From Planctomycetaceae bacterium (GTDB lineage: Bacteria; Planctomycetota; Phycisphaerae; Sedimentisphaerales; Anaerohalosphaeraceae): 64,000 bases of DNA. Numbering within the stretch: the stretch's first letter is position 1; every line of letters starts with the position of its first letter. The stretch lies in contig JAJFTK010000054.1 in assembly GCA_021372945.1 (NCBI GenBank), positions 20,691 to 84,690 of the forward strand. The letters run 5' to 3'. Shown here in pieces: positions 43,167 to 52,526 of the stretch. Below the pieces are notes generated by a model that had not been told where the DNA came from, did no database searches, and worked only from the letters and a program-made list of their open reading frames with translations. The position numbers were made by a program, and so were the translations under genes.

Positions 43167-45434
43167 ATGAAAGTATCGGTGCTACTATCTTTGACGTTAT
43201 CCATCTTCGGGTTTTTTCTACTGACCGGCAGTTCGTGTTATCCGGACAAGACCTCTTCCAGAGGTGTCAGCCTGCACCCGGCAGCCGTGGCCGCTGCGCC
43301 CGCAACGGCGCCATCGCCTACCGTTGCGGCAGTGGAGCTCATCACAAAAGGTGATTTTGAGCAGGCCGCTCAACTGATCCAGAGTAAGCCGGACGCGGAA
43401 AGCGGCGAATTGACCAAGTTGATCAGCCGTTACGATTCGCTGCAGCAGTCGCGGCTTGAGGAACGGCAAAAGGCACTGCAGGAGCAGATGGAGGAACTGG
43501 ATAAGATCCGGCAGAAGACCGTGGATAAACAGGTCCTGGACGTCAACGATATTGATGACGCGATGATCGCCGTGATCAGGGCGCGGGAATTTACGCCCGA
43601 CCAGCAGAAGGATCAAATCCTGGAAGATCCGTTCGTCAAAAAGGTATTGGACCAGCTCAAATCCAATGCCGCCGCCAATGAGGCCAACGGCAAATGGATC
43701 GATGCGTACGCGCACAGTTATTACTGGCTTACGCTGCTGTATGAAGACGATAAGGACATCCGCAACAAGGCGGAGGAATTGACCGAGCTGGCGGAGATCG
43801 AACTGGCGCTGAAAGACAGCAACTGCAGCGAAAGCGCCCGCGAGCGATTCGAAGGGATCGAGCCGGTGATGTTCCTGCGGGCGCTGCACTTGCTGGACAG
43901 CAATTATGTGCGTGTGGTCGAGTATGGCGCCATGGCGGACAAGGCCCTGCACCGCTGCCGGCTGCTCGGTCAGGTCCTGGCCAACACCAAGGAGAATCTG
44001 GCCTGGTCGGCGGATGCGGAGGCGGTCCGCAAATGGCAATCGGGATTGGAGGCGGTCAAGACACAGCTCGCTCGAGAATTCCCGGAAAATGAAAAGATGA
44101 AGGCCGAGAACCTTGCGGAGCTGCTGGAGGATATCCTGGCGCTGGATTCGATCACGTTGAAGCTGCCGAACGAGGCGATGATCGCGGAGTTCACGGAGGC
44201 CGCGTTCGAGGCGCTGGATCCGTTTACGAATATGGTCTGGCCGTGGGCGGTGAAGGATTTCGAAAAGAGCATGACGCAGCAGTTCACGGGGATCGGGGTA
44301 GAGATCTCGAAGAGTTCGGGGACGCTGAAGGTCGTTAGTCTGCTGCCGGACACGCCGGCCTATAAGTCGGGAATGGACGCCGGCGACGAGATCGTGGCTG
44401 TCAACGGCGAAGAAACCAAGGAGATGACGATCTACTGCGCGGTGAGCAAGATCACCGGAGGGCCCAAGGGAACGAAGGTGCTGCTGAAGCTGCGGCGGCC
44501 CTCGACCGGTGAGATCAAAGAACTGAATATCACGCGCGATAAGATCGTTGTGAACTCGCTGAGGGGATGGACCCGTCAGTCCGACGGCGCCTGGGATTAT
44601 ATGATCGACCCGGACAACGCAGTCGGCTACGTTCGCTTAACCGCGTTTACCGAGACAACGGGAGAGGATTTGGACGCGGTCCTTAAGCAGCTCGAAAAGA
44701 AGGGCCTCAAAGGCCTCATCCTGGATCTGCGATTCAACAGCGGCGGCTACCTGCAGGCGGCAGCGGATGTGGTTGACCTGTTCGTCGAAGAAGGCGTCAT
44801 CGTCAAGAGCAATCCGCGGCATGGGTTTGCCACCTATGAGATCGCTCACCGCAGCGGGACGCATCCGAATTTTCCGATGGTCGTTCTGATCAACGAGGCC
44901 AGCGCCAGCGCTTCGGAGATCGTGGCCGGCGCGCTGCAGGACCCAAAACACCAGCGTGCCACGCTGGTGGGGGAACGCAGCTACGGCAAAGGCAGTGTCC
45001 AGGTCGTGACGCCCTTTACGGGCGGCGGTTCGCAGTTGAAATACACGGTGGCGTACTATCATTTGCCCAGCGATCAGCAGGTCAAGAATCGCTATCAAAT
45101 GGAGAAATTGAATCGTAAGGACTGGGGCATCGCTCCCGACGTGGAAGTGAAGATGCTCAGTAACGAACTGAAGAGCATGATTGACCTGCAGCGTGACAAC
45201 GACGTGCTGTTTCGAACGGACCACCAGGACGGAGATAGCGGGTCCAGCCGGCATACAGTCGATGAGACCGTGTTCCGGGATCCGCAGCTTTCGACGGCGC
45301 TGATCGTGGTGCAGAGCAAGATGGCCTCGCAAGGCACCGCACTGAAACTGAAGGATTATTCGCCGGAGGAGATCCGGGCGGCGCGGGCGGTCAAATCGTC
45401 TCTGGCTTCTCAAACCGAAGCGTCACAAGAGTAG
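43167..45434 (+). CDS. S41-family C-terminal processing protease (lipoprotein, with PDZ domain)
   Basis: The product is about 755 residues. ATG 43167 follows GGAGAG at nine bases. The signal MKVSVLLSLTLSIFGFFLLTGSSC suggests lipidation at Cys24. A helical N-terminal region of about 330 residues includes a charged coiled-coil (LEERQKALQEQMEELDKI). A PDZ domain follows (about 375-455; GIGVEISKSSGTLKVVSLLP, YKSGMDAGDEIVAVNGEE). The S41 protease core comes next, with GLILDLRFNSGGYL, the nucleophile Ser in NEASASASEIVAGAL (about 582) and Lys in GERSYGKGSVQ (about 607). These proteases cut exported proteins near their C-termini. It is larger than usual CtpA because of the helical front part. Confidence 0.92.
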   Translation: MKVSVLLSLTLSIFGFFLLTGSSCYPDKTSSRGVSLHPAAVAAAPATAPSPTVAAVELITKGDFEQAAQLIQSKPDAESGELTKLISRYDSLQQSRLEERQKALQEQMEELDKIRQKTVDKQVLDVNDIDDAMIAVIRAREFTPDQQKDQILEDPFVKKVLDQLKSNAAANEANGKWIDAYAHSYYWLTLLYEDDKDIRNKAEELTELAEIELALKDSNCSESARERFEGIEPVMFLRALHLLDSNYVRVVEYGAMADKALHRCRLLGQVLANTKENLAWSADAEAVRKWQSGLEAVKTQLAREFPENEKMKAENLAELLEDILALDSITLKLPNEAMIAEFTEAAFEALDPFTNMVWPWAVKDFEKSMTQQFTGIGVEISKSSGTLKVVSLLPDTPAYKSGMDAGDEIVAVNGEETKEMTIYCAVSKITGGPKGTKVLLKLRRPSTGEIKELNITRDKIVVNSLRGWTRQSDGAWDYMIDPDNAVGYVRLTAFTETTGEDLDAVLKQLEKKGLKGLILDLRFNSGGYLQAAADVVDLFVEEGVIVKSNPRHGFATYEIAHRSGTHPNFPMVVLINEASASASEIVAGALQDPKHQRATLVGERSYGKGSVQVVTPFTGGGSQLKYTVAYYHLPSDQQVKNRYQMEKLNRKDWGIAPDVEVKMLSNELKSMIDLQRDNDVLFRTDHQDGDSGSSRHTVDETVFRDPQLSTALIVVQSKMASQGTALKLKDYSPEEIRAARAVKSSLASQTEASQE

Positions 45435-45488
45435 CCGACGCGCAGAACCAAAAGCGAATTCACCAATCACAAAAGGAATTGAACGGAT

Positions 45489-46985
45489 ATGGCAGAACAG
45501 CCGTTGACGCCTGCGAGCAAACTGGAGCAGCAGCGCTACGATAAATTGCAGAAGATCCGCCAATTGGGGCGGGACCCTTACGGCGGGCGATTCGATGGGG
45601 CGCAGTCTGCGCGGCAGGTGAAATCAGAGTATCGCGATGACCAGCCGGGTCAGCGGGCCTGCTGCGCGGGGCGCATTGTCCTGCTGCGCGATATCGGCAA
45701 GCTGATCTTCATTACGCTGCGCGATTCCACGGGGACGATCCAGCTTGGGCTGAGCCGCCAATTGATGGAAGCGGACTGGCCTTTCCTGAAGCTGCTGGAC
45801 CTGGGCGATATTGTTGGCGCGCAGGGGCAGTTGGGCAAGACCAAGACGGGCGAGATCACCATCTGGGCCGAGGAGGTGACTTTGCTCAGCAAGGCGCTGC
45901 TTCCCCCGCCGGAGAAATGGCACGGTCTGGCCGATGTTGATATGCGCTACCGCATGCGGTACGTGGACCTTTGGTCCAATCCCGAGGTGCTCCAGAGATT
46001 TCAAACGCGCAGCGCGATCATTTCCTCCATCCGCGTCTTTCTGAGCCAGAGAGAATTTTTGGAAGTGGAGACGCCGATGATGCAGGCGCAGGCCGGCGGG
46101 GCGGCGGCAAGGCCGTTCGTGACTCACCATAATTCGCTGGATCTGGAGCTTTTTCTTCGGATCGCTCCGGAGTTATTTCTTAAGCGTCTTTTGGTCGGCG
46201 GCATGGAGAAGATCTTCGAGATCAATCGCAATTTCCGGAACGAAGGCCTCAGCACGCGCCACAATCCTGAGTTTACCATGATGGAACTGTACCAGGCGTA
46301 TGCCGATTACTGCGTCATGATGGATCTGACGGAGGAATTGATAAGCAGCCTGATCGCCGCTCATTGTTCGGGTGTTCAACTGCCGTTTGGACCAATGCAG
46401 ATCGATTACAGCCGGCCGTGGCGCCGCGCCAGATACGCCGATTTGCTGAAGGAGCACGCCGGATGCGATATCGACGACATTGCGGCGGTCAGACAAAAGG
46501 CCTGCGAACTGGGCATTAACGCCGCTGACAAGGATGACGCGGTTGTCATCAATGAAGTCTTTGAAGCCACCGTCGAGCAGCACCTGATCAATCCGACGTT
46601 TGTCATCGATTACCCGGCCGCGATCTGCCCATTGACACGGCGCAGCAAGAGCGACCCGCGATACGCCGAACGGTTTGAGCTGTTTGTCGGCACAATGGAA
46701 CTGGCCAACGCATATACCGAACTGAACGATCCGGAGGTGCAGGATGCGAATTTCCGCCGGCAGCTTCGCGGGCTTTCGGAGGATGATACGATGGCCAAGA
46801 TGGACGAGGACTTCATCACGGCCCTCAAGTACGGCATGCCGCCGGCGGGCGGACTGGGCGTCGGCATCGATCGTCTCATCATGCTGCTGACCAACGCGAC
46901 CAGCATCCGCGACGTCGTGTTGTTTCCTTTACTCAAGCCTGTTGGGCCAAAGGCGGAAAACGCCGAGCAGACGAAACCATCGTAA
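45489..46985 (+). CDS. lysS: Lysyl-tRNA synthetase, class II
   Basis: LysS charges tRNA-Lys with lysine and ATP. The product is 498 residues, the usual length. The N-terminal OB-fold anticodon domain includes AGRIVLLRDIGKLIFITLRD. The class II core has motif 1 near FLSQREFLEVETPMM, motif 2 NRNFRNEGLSTRHNPEFTM and motif 3 GLGVGIDRLIMLLTN. AAAGGAA precedes ATG 45489. A short acidic C-terminal tail follows motif 3. The ABC permease genes begin 18 bases downstream, so lysS may be cotranscribed with the transporter. Confidence 0.97.
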   Translation: MAEQPLTPASKLEQQRYDKLQKIRQLGRDPYGGRFDGAQSARQVKSEYRDDQPGQRACCAGRIVLLRDIGKLIFITLRDSTGTIQLGLSRQLMEADWPFLKLLDLGDIVGAQGQLGKTKTGEITIWAEEVTLLSKALLPPPEKWHGLADVDMRYRMRYVDLWSNPEVLQRFQTRSAIISSIRVFLSQREFLEVETPMMQAQAGGAAARPFVTHHNSLDLELFLRIAPELFLKRLLVGGMEKIFEINRNFRNEGLSTRHNPEFTMMELYQAYADYCVMMDLTEELISSLIAAHCSGVQLPFGPMQIDYSRPWRRARYADLLKEHAGCDIDDIAAVRQKACELGINAADKDDAVVINEVFEATVEQHLINPTFVIDYPAAICPLTRRSKSDPRYAERFELFVGTMELANAYTELNDPEVQDANFRRQLRGLSEDDTMAKMDEDFITALKYGMPPAGGLGVGIDRLIMLLTNATSIRDVVLFPLLKPVGPKAENAEQTKPS

Positions 46986-47003
46986 TTACAGAACGGCGAC
47001 GTT

Positions 47004-48359
47004 TTGAAACATATCAGCTTATTACTTTGTTTGCGTTATCTGCAGCATCGCCGCATTGTGCTGCTGAGCGTGGCGGCTGTGGCGTTGAGCTGCGCGCTGC
47101 TGATTGTAACGGATAGTCTGTTTACGGGTTTCATCCAGACGATCGAAAGCAGCGTGGGCAGTCACTTGGGCGACATCGTTCTAGAGGCTCCCGCCGGATC
47201 GCTGATCACCGACTATGATGTCCTGGTCGATTCTCTCGTGAAGACCAACGAGGTTGAGGCGGCTACGGCGGTCCTGAGCAGCCAGGGACTCCTGCTGACG
47301 GCGCCGGGCAAGGCCAAAGGCGTCCAGGTATGGGGGATCGAATTGCCGCGGCGGTTAGCGGTCACGCCGCTGCAGCGATCGCTGCTTCGGCAAAAGACCA
47401 GTCCACCGGAACAGGTGGGTTTTGATGTTCCGGGTCAGCCTGACGTTATCGGCGGAATCATTGGGATCGGGGTTGCGGCCGGCCCGGATGAAGTTACCGA
47501 TGAGTACGATATGACTGCCGTCAAAGCGCTGATCGGTTCGCGGATGACGCTGACCACCGGTTCGGTGATCGAATCGAAGGACGCCGAAGGCAATGAACCG
47601 GCGGCCCCGCGCCTGTCGCGTAAAGTAATTCGTTTTTCGCTGGCGGACGTGGCAATGACCGGCGTGTACGACTTTGACAAGTCGTTTGTGATGCTGCCGC
47701 TGGAGGCGCTCTCGCAGTCGCTTTACCCGGATCAGCCGGTGTCGGCCAACCTGGTCCATATCCGTTTGGCTCCCGGGGCGGACCAGGATGAATCGCTGAA
47801 GGTTGTCCAGGGCGTGTGGCGCGACTTTGGCAAGGGACGGTTTGACTGGTATATGTTCGCGCAGATCAATTCCTCCAAGCAAATGCAGGCGTATATGATC
47901 CGCGAGTATAAAAAACAGATGGGAGTCCTTTTGCTCATCTTCGGACTTGTGAGCCTGGGCATTATTCTGCTGGTGTTCTGCGTTTTTTATTTGATCGTGA
48001 TGACGCGGCGCAAGGACATCGGGATCCTCAAAAGCTGCGGCCTGTCAAGCCCTTCGGTGGCGGCGATGTTCGTGCTGTTTGGGGCGGTCGTGGGGATCGT
48101 CGGGGCGTCGGCCGGCGTTGGTTTGGGCTGGCTGATCATCCGCCATATCAACGAGATCGAACACGTTATCGCGGCTGTTTTCCACATTAAATTGTGGAAA
48201 GCCAGTACTTATATGTTTACACAGATCCCCAATGTAATGCACTGGGGTTCAGTGCTGTGGGTGACGCTTGCCGGCATCGGGGCCGCCGCCGCGGGCTCCT
48301 TGATCCCGGCGGCCGCCGCAGCCCGCGTCAAACCGGTGCACACGTTGCAGTATGAATAA
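47004..48359 (+). CDS. ABC transporter permease, LolC/E-like (FtsX superfamily)
   Basis: The product is 451 residues. A membrane helix at about 15-38 is followed by a periplasmic domain of about 270 residues (MacB/LolE core-like; AAGPDEVTDEYDMTAVKALIG). Three membrane helices then lie at about 310-340, 360-390 and 415-440, with RRKDIGILKSCGLSSPSVAAMF between them. This is the coupling-helix signature of LolC/LolE/MacB permeases. With the next two genes it forms a two-permease/one-ATPase set like LolCDE, which extracts lipoproteins from the inner membrane. It starts with TTG at 47004, as no ATG fits, and the ribosome site is poor. Confidence 0.87.
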   Translation: MKHISLLLCLRYLQHRRIVLLSVAAVALSCALLIVTDSLFTGFIQTIESSVGSHLGDIVLEAPAGSLITDYDVLVDSLVKTNEVEAATAVLSSQGLLLTAPGKAKGVQVWGIELPRRLAVTPLQRSLLRQKTSPPEQVGFDVPGQPDVIGGIIGIGVAAGPDEVTDEYDMTAVKALIGSRMTLTTGSVIESKDAEGNEPAAPRLSRKVIRFSLADVAMTGVYDFDKSFVMLPLEALSQSLYPDQPVSANLVHIRLAPGADQDESLKVVQGVWRDFGKGRFDWYMFAQINSSKQMQAYMIREYKKQMGVLLLIFGLVSLGIILLVFCVFYLIVMTRRKDIGILKSCGLSSPSVAAMFVLFGAVVGIVGASAGVGLGWLIIRHINEIEHVIAAVFHIKLWKASTYMFTQIPNVMHWGSVLWVTLAGIGAAAAGSLIPAAAAARVKPVHTLQYE

Positions 48360-48372
48360 AGGAACGCAGGAA

Positions 48373-48396
48373 CACGGGCAAGATGCCCTTGATACC
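48373..48396 (+). repeat. Degenerate copy of the dispersed GGGC-AAGATGCCC hairpin
   Basis: CACGGGCAAGATGCCCTTG followed by ATACC matches the units at 50515-50596, with one stem position lost. It lies between the two permease genes. The ATG inside it (48383) is therefore unlikely to be the natural start of the second permease. Confidence 0.6.
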
Positions 48397-48397
48397 T

Positions 48398-49753
48398 ATG
48401 GTGAAATGGCTTTTGGCATGGCGGTATTTCTTGAAACGGCCGATCTCTTACCTGGCGGTCGCGGCGGTTTCCATGTGCGTCTTTATCGTCATCGTGGTGA
48501 TGACCGTGATGTCGGGACTGGTCCGGGAATTTAAGGCCAAGAACCACGCCTTCGTCGGCGATTGCGTGATTGAAACCGATTCGCTCGTGGGCTTTGGCTA
48601 CTATGAAGAATTTCTGTCTCGCCTGCAGGAGCAGTCTTTTGTCGAGGCCGTCTCGCCAGTGGCCAAGGGGATCGGGATGGCCGTAATCCCGCAAATCACG
48701 GGCGAGCAGAACATCGGCATCGAGATCAACGGGATCGATCCGGCCGCTCACAGCCGCACGACCAACTTCGCATCCATTCTGCATTACACGAAGAACAATG
48801 TCGAACGGGTCTTCAGCCCGTCGTACGACCCCGAGCTTGCCGGCTGCGTGGTCGGCGTAGATGTGATCCCGTATCGGCGGCAGGCCGACGGCAGTTATTA
48901 TTACTGGCAGCAGCCCGTTCCGGTCCAGATCGTGGTCAGCAGTTTCCCGCTGAATCTCAAAGGCGGCCTGCTTCGTTCGCTCGATCTGGTCAGCACGAAG
49001 ACTTTTTATTACAGCGATGATGTCCATAGCGGCCTGGTCCGGGTCGATGGCAACGCGGTGTTTATCCCGTTGGAGCAGGCGCAGGTTCTGTTCGGGATGG
49101 ACACGCCCTTTGCCCGCATCAGCGCCATTCATATCCGGTTTAAGGAGGGCACGCCTGTTCCCATCGGGACAGCCCGGGTGCGAGCGCTTTGGCAGGCGCA
49201 TGTCCAGTCCTGCAAAGGCCGGCCCGGAGCGGACCTGCTGGATGGCGTGCGAGTTCAAACGTGGCAGGAGAACCGCCGCAGCATCATTGCCCCAATGGAA
49301 AAAGAGGAAACGATGATGACCATGCTGTTCCTGATGCTTGGCGTCATCACGGTTTTCATTATATTTGTGGTTCTCTACATGATCGTGGCGCATAAGAGCA
49401 AGGATATTGGTATTCTAAAGAGTATCGGGCTTAATATGGCCGACATCCTGATGATCTTCCTGGTGTTCTCCGTGTTCATCGGGTCCATCGGCAGCCTGGT
49501 GGGCTCTGTCGGCGGAGCGGTCTTTCTTTACAACATAAACGACATTGAAGATTGGCTGTACGCCCACTATCATTGGCAGCTTTGGAACCGGGAGGTCTAT
49601 GCCATCGGCGATATTCCAAACCAACTCCAGCCGGAGCTGATTTTGTCGGTCTTCGGTGCGGCCATCGCCGCCTGCGTTGTCGGTGCGCTGGTGCCGGGCG
49701 TTCGTGCGGCCAGAATGAAGCCCGTGCAGAGTTTACAGGTCAATCAGTTATAG
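48398..49753 (+). CDS. ABC transporter permease, second LolC/E-like subunit
   Basis: The product is about 451 residues. The layout is the same as the preceding permease: membrane helix at about 12-40 (LAVAAVSMCVFIVIVVMTVM), a periplasmic domain, then three helices in the last 150 residues. The cytoplasmic coupling motif is HKSKDIGILKSIGLNMADILMIF. The two permeases are clearly paralogous in design but divergent. I place the start at ATG 48398 (MVKWLLAWRYF, a typical N-terminus). The upstream in-frame ATG at 48383 belongs to an intergenic hairpin repeat. The ATPase gene follows after nine bases. Confidence 0.87.
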   Translation: MVKWLLAWRYFLKRPISYLAVAAVSMCVFIVIVVMTVMSGLVREFKAKNHAFVGDCVIETDSLVGFGYYEEFLSRLQEQSFVEAVSPVAKGIGMAVIPQITGEQNIGIEINGIDPAAHSRTTNFASILHYTKNNVERVFSPSYDPELAGCVVGVDVIPYRRQADGSYYYWQQPVPVQIVVSSFPLNLKGGLLRSLDLVSTKTFYYSDDVHSGLVRVDGNAVFIPLEQAQVLFGMDTPFARISAIHIRFKEGTPVPIGTARVRALWQAHVQSCKGRPGADLLDGVRVQTWQENRRSIIAPMEKEETMMTMLFLMLGVITVFIIFVVLYMIVAHKSKDIGILKSIGLNMADILMIFLVFSVFIGSIGSLVGSVGGAVFLYNINDIEDWLYAHYHWQLWNREVYAIGDIPNQLQPELILSVFGAAIAACVVGALVPGVRAARMKPVQSLQVNQL

Positions 49754-49762
49754 GTGCAATAT

Positions 49763-50443
49763 ATGATAAAGGCCCTCAATATCGCTAAATCTTACCGGAT
49801 GGGTAAGGCAAAACTTGAAGTGCTTCGAGGAGTCAATTTTGCTGTCGAAAAGGGGCAGTTTGCCGCCATTGTCGGGGCCTCAGGCAGCGGCAAAAGCACT
49901 CTTTTGCATATTCTCGGGGCGTTGGACCAGCCCGACAGCGGCGTTGTATATTTTGAAAATGAACCGCTCAACCAATTCAAACGGTCGCGACTAAACAGAT
50001 ACCGCAATAAGACAGTTGGATTTGTCTTTCAATTCTATCATCTTTTAGATGAACTTACGGTCCTCGAAAACGTGCTGGCTCCAGCGATGGCGTCAGTAGG
50101 TACGATTGGGTGGATAAGAGTAAAAAACAAGATGACGCGGCGAGCCAAAGGCTTACTGGAGCAGTTTGGGCTCAGTGAGCGTCTGGTCCACAAACCGTAC
50201 GAACTGTCCGGCGGCGAACGGCAGCGAACGGCTCTGGCCCGGGCCCTGATCAATGAGCCGGCGCTTCTTTTGGCCGATGAGCCGACAGGAAATCTTGACT
50301 CCAAGACAGGACATGGTATCTTAGAGGTCTTGTCCTCGCTTAACCGGCAGGGCCAGACCATTATCATGGTTACGCACGACGAGCGGATCGCGGCGGGCGC
50401 GAATCGAACCATTCGGCTGGTCGATGGTAAAGCGGTCGGATAG
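49763..50443 (+). CDS. ABC transporter ATP-binding protein, LolD/MacB-like
   Basis: The product is about 226 residues, the normal size for a stand-alone LolD-type ATPase. It has Walker A VGASGSGKSTLLH, a Q-loop in VGFVFQFYHLLDELTVLENV, the ABC signature YELSGGERQRTALARAL, Walker B ALLLADEPTGNLD and the H-loop His in IIMVTHDERI. It powers the two permeases immediately upstream. A GTG nine bases upstream is an alternative start. Together the three genes most likely form a lipoprotein-release or MacB-like export system, consistent with an outer membrane in this organism. Confidence 0.93.
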   Translation: MIKALNIAKSYRMGKAKLEVLRGVNFAVEKGQFAAIVGASGSGKSTLLHILGALDQPDSGVVYFENEPLNQFKRSRLNRYRNKTVGFVFQFYHLLDELTVLENVLAPAMASVGTIGWIRVKNKMTRRAKGLLEQFGLSERLVHKPYELSGGERQRTALARALINEPALLLADEPTGNLDSKTGHGILEVLSSLNRQGQTIIMVTHDERIAAGANRTIRLVDGKAVG

Positions 50444-50484
50444 CAGTTGCGGATAAATGCCGGCTGGAAGTCGGCAGTTTATGA

Positions 50485-50596
50485 TGGCATGGCCGTCCCG
50501 GCCATGGTGTATTTTATGGGCAAGAGGCCCATGATACAGAAGAGCACGGGCAAGATGCCCGTGATACAAAAGAATACGGCAAGATGCCAGTGGTAC
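50485..50596 (+). repeat. Cluster of four hairpin repeat units between the ABC operon and the aminotransferase
   Basis: Four units of about 28-30 bases lie side by side. They are GGCATGGCC-GTCCC-GGCCATG (from 50485), TATGGGC-AAGAG-GCCCATGATAC (from 50515), CACGGGC-AAGAT-GCCCGTGATAC (from 50544) and TACGGC-AAGAT-GCCAGTGGTAC (from about 50574). Stem bases change in pairs between units (ATGGGC/GCCCAT versus ACGGGC/GCCCGT), so the hairpin is being conserved. No open frame fits here. Confidence 0.75.
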
Positions 50597-50609
50597 TTGG
50601 AGTTACTTT

Positions 50610-51470
50610 ATGGGATTGAAGATCTGGCTGCAAGACAGGCTTGTTGACGAAGCGGACGCCAAGGTTTCCGTGTTTGACCACGGACTGCTTTACGGCGATG
50701 GTGTCTTTGAAGGCATTCGGATTTATGGAGGCAAGATATTCGAATGCAAGGCGCATCTGGACCGGCTATATGAGTCGGCGAAGGTTATTTTGCTGAGGGT
50801 CCCGCTTTCGCCGGAGCAGATGGCCGAGGCGCTGAGGCAAACCGTGCAGGCCAATCGGATCGAAGACGGCTACATCCGGCTTGTGGTGACGCGGGGCATC
50901 GGCGATCTGGGGATCGACCCGAATAACTGCCGCCACGGCGCCACGGTTATCATTATTGCCTCGGCCATCCGGCTGTACTCGGAAGAATTCTACGAAAAAG
51001 GGATGAAAGTGGTCAGCGTATCGACCATCCGCAACCATCCGCTCTCTTGTCCGCCGCAGGTCAAGAGCATGAATTACCTCAATAACATTTTCGCCAAGAT
51101 CGAAGCTAATCTTGCCGGCGCCGGCGAGGCCATCATGTACAATCATCTCGGGTATGTGGCCGAGGCGTCCGGCGACAATGTGTTCGTGGTGAAAGACGGC
51201 GTCTTGGTTGCGCCGCCCGTGGAAGCCGGGTCGCTCAATGGGATCACGCGCCAGGTCGTGATGCGCCTGGCCCGCAGCGAAGGGATCACGGTCATCGAAA
51301 AGAATCTCACGCGTTTTGATCTGTATGTCGCCGATGAGATGTTTTTAACCGGGACAGCCGCTGAAGTTATCGGTGTCGTTGAGATGGACGGCCGAGTGAT
51401 CGGCGACGGCAAGCCCGGTCCTCTTACACGGCAATTGAGAAAAGTCTTTTTCGCGTACGCGCGAAGTTAG
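50610..51470 (+). CDS. ilvE: Class IV aminotransferase (branched-chain amino acid aminotransferase)
   Basis: The product is 286 residues. This fold type IV PLP enzyme interconverts Leu/Ile/Val and their keto acids; D-amino acid aminotransferase and 4-amino-4-deoxychorismate lyase share the fold. Motifs are VFDHGLLYGDGVFEGIRIYGG, YIRLVVTRGIGDLGIDPNNC, the catalytic Lys in CPPQVKSMNYLNNIFAKIEA, GYVAEASGDNVFVVKDG and the phosphate-binding LNGITRQVVMRLA. The length and E-G-I-R motif favour IlvE over Dat. The gene starts immediately after the hairpin cluster, with GGAG eight bases upstream. Confidence 0.9.
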   Translation: MGLKIWLQDRLVDEADAKVSVFDHGLLYGDGVFEGIRIYGGKIFECKAHLDRLYESAKVILLRVPLSPEQMAEALRQTVQANRIEDGYIRLVVTRGIGDLGIDPNNCRHGATVIIIASAIRLYSEEFYEKGMKVVSVSTIRNHPLSCPPQVKSMNYLNNIFAKIEANLAGAGEAIMYNHLGYVAEASGDNVFVVKDGVLVAPPVEAGSLNGITRQVVMRLARSEGITVIEKNLTRFDLYVADEMFLTGTAAEVIGVVEMDGRVIGDGKPGPLTRQLRKVFFAYARS

Positions 51471-51497
51471 CAACGCCAAAACAGGAGGCGGGCCTTA

Positions 51498-52448
51498 TTG
51501 CAGGTGATGCTTTTTGAAAGTCTGAGAGCTGAATTGGACCAGGTTCATGACCTCCTGGGGTCTCTGGTCAGAACAGAGGACCCGCAGCTTCGCCCTTTTC
51601 TGCAAACACTGTCCGAGCGGCGGGGCAAGCTGCTGCGCCCAGCGCTTGTTCTTCTTTGCGGCAAGGCCGTTTCCTCGATCACGCAGGTACACATCCATTT
51701 AGCCGCGACGGTCGAGTTGGTTCACACGGCGTCTCTGCTGCATGATGATGTGATCGACCAGGCCGCCATCCGGCGGCACCAGTTTACCGCCAACGCCCAA
51801 TGGGGCAATACCGTGGCGGTGCTCATGGGTGATTATGTGCTGAGCAAGGCGTTCTCTCTGATGACGGAGTGCACGCCTCGAGAAGCGGCGATCCTTTTGT
51901 GCCGCACCGCCGAGACGCTGTGCACAGGAGAACTTAAGCAAAACCTCTTGAAAGGCAATCTGGCGCTGGCCGAGCAGGACTATCTGGATATTATCCAGGC
52001 CAAGACCGCCGCGCTGTTTGAAACCAGCTGCCGGTTGGGTGCGCTGGCCTCAAACGCCGATCCTTCGCAGGCCGAGGCGCTGGGCGCTTACGGACGCAAT
52101 CTGGGGATGTCGTTCCAGATCATGGACGATTTGCGCGACCTCGTGGGCGATCCGGAGTGTGCCGGCAAGACACTCGGCACGGATCTTCTGCAGGAGAAAC
52201 TTACGATGGCGGTGATCCACTGGCTTAATTCCAACCCCGCGGAAAAAGATCAAAGACGCCAAATGCTTACGAACCTGTCGGGCGAGACGCTCGTTGGGAT
52301 CCTGCAGGATTCGGGAAGCGTCCATTACGCGCGCGCGCAGGCGGAAGCTTACGGCAGCGCCGCCATAGAGGCCCTATCCGTCTTTCCCTGTTCGCCGATG
52401 GCTTGCGAGCTGGCCGCGCTGGCCGAGCAGATCGTACGGTCTTGTTGA
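51498..52448 (+). CDS. Polyprenyl diphosphate synthase
   Basis: The product is 316 residues. This trans-prenyltransferase extends isoprenoid diphosphates for quinone side chains. The first aspartate-rich motif is LLHDDVIDQAAIRRH and the second MDDLRDLVGDPE, followed by KTLGTDLLQEKLTM. GKLLRPALVLLCG marks the start of the core. The start at the TTG 51498 is supported by AGGAGG nine bases before it; the next ATG (51507) would be too far from that site. It resembles heptaprenyl/octaprenyl synthases. With UbiE/MenG in the window, a menaquinone role is a reasonable inference. Confidence 0.92.
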   Translation: MQVMLFESLRAELDQVHDLLGSLVRTEDPQLRPFLQTLSERRGKLLRPALVLLCGKAVSSITQVHIHLAATVELVHTASLLHDDVIDQAAIRRHQFTANAQWGNTVAVLMGDYVLSKAFSLMTECTPREAAILLCRTAETLCTGELKQNLLKGNLALAEQDYLDIIQAKTAALFETSCRLGALASNADPSQAEALGAYGRNLGMSFQIMDDLRDLVGDPECAGKTLGTDLLQEKLTMAVIHWLNSNPAEKDQRRQMLTNLSGETLVGILQDSGSVHYARAQAEAYGSAAIEALSVFPCSPMACELAALAEQIVRSC

Positions 52449-52526
52449 TGGGGCTCAAAAAAGAGCGACGCGTTGGAAACGGCGATCTTGCTTTCGTCAT
52501 CCTGTTCCGCAATCGTCTGCGACTAG

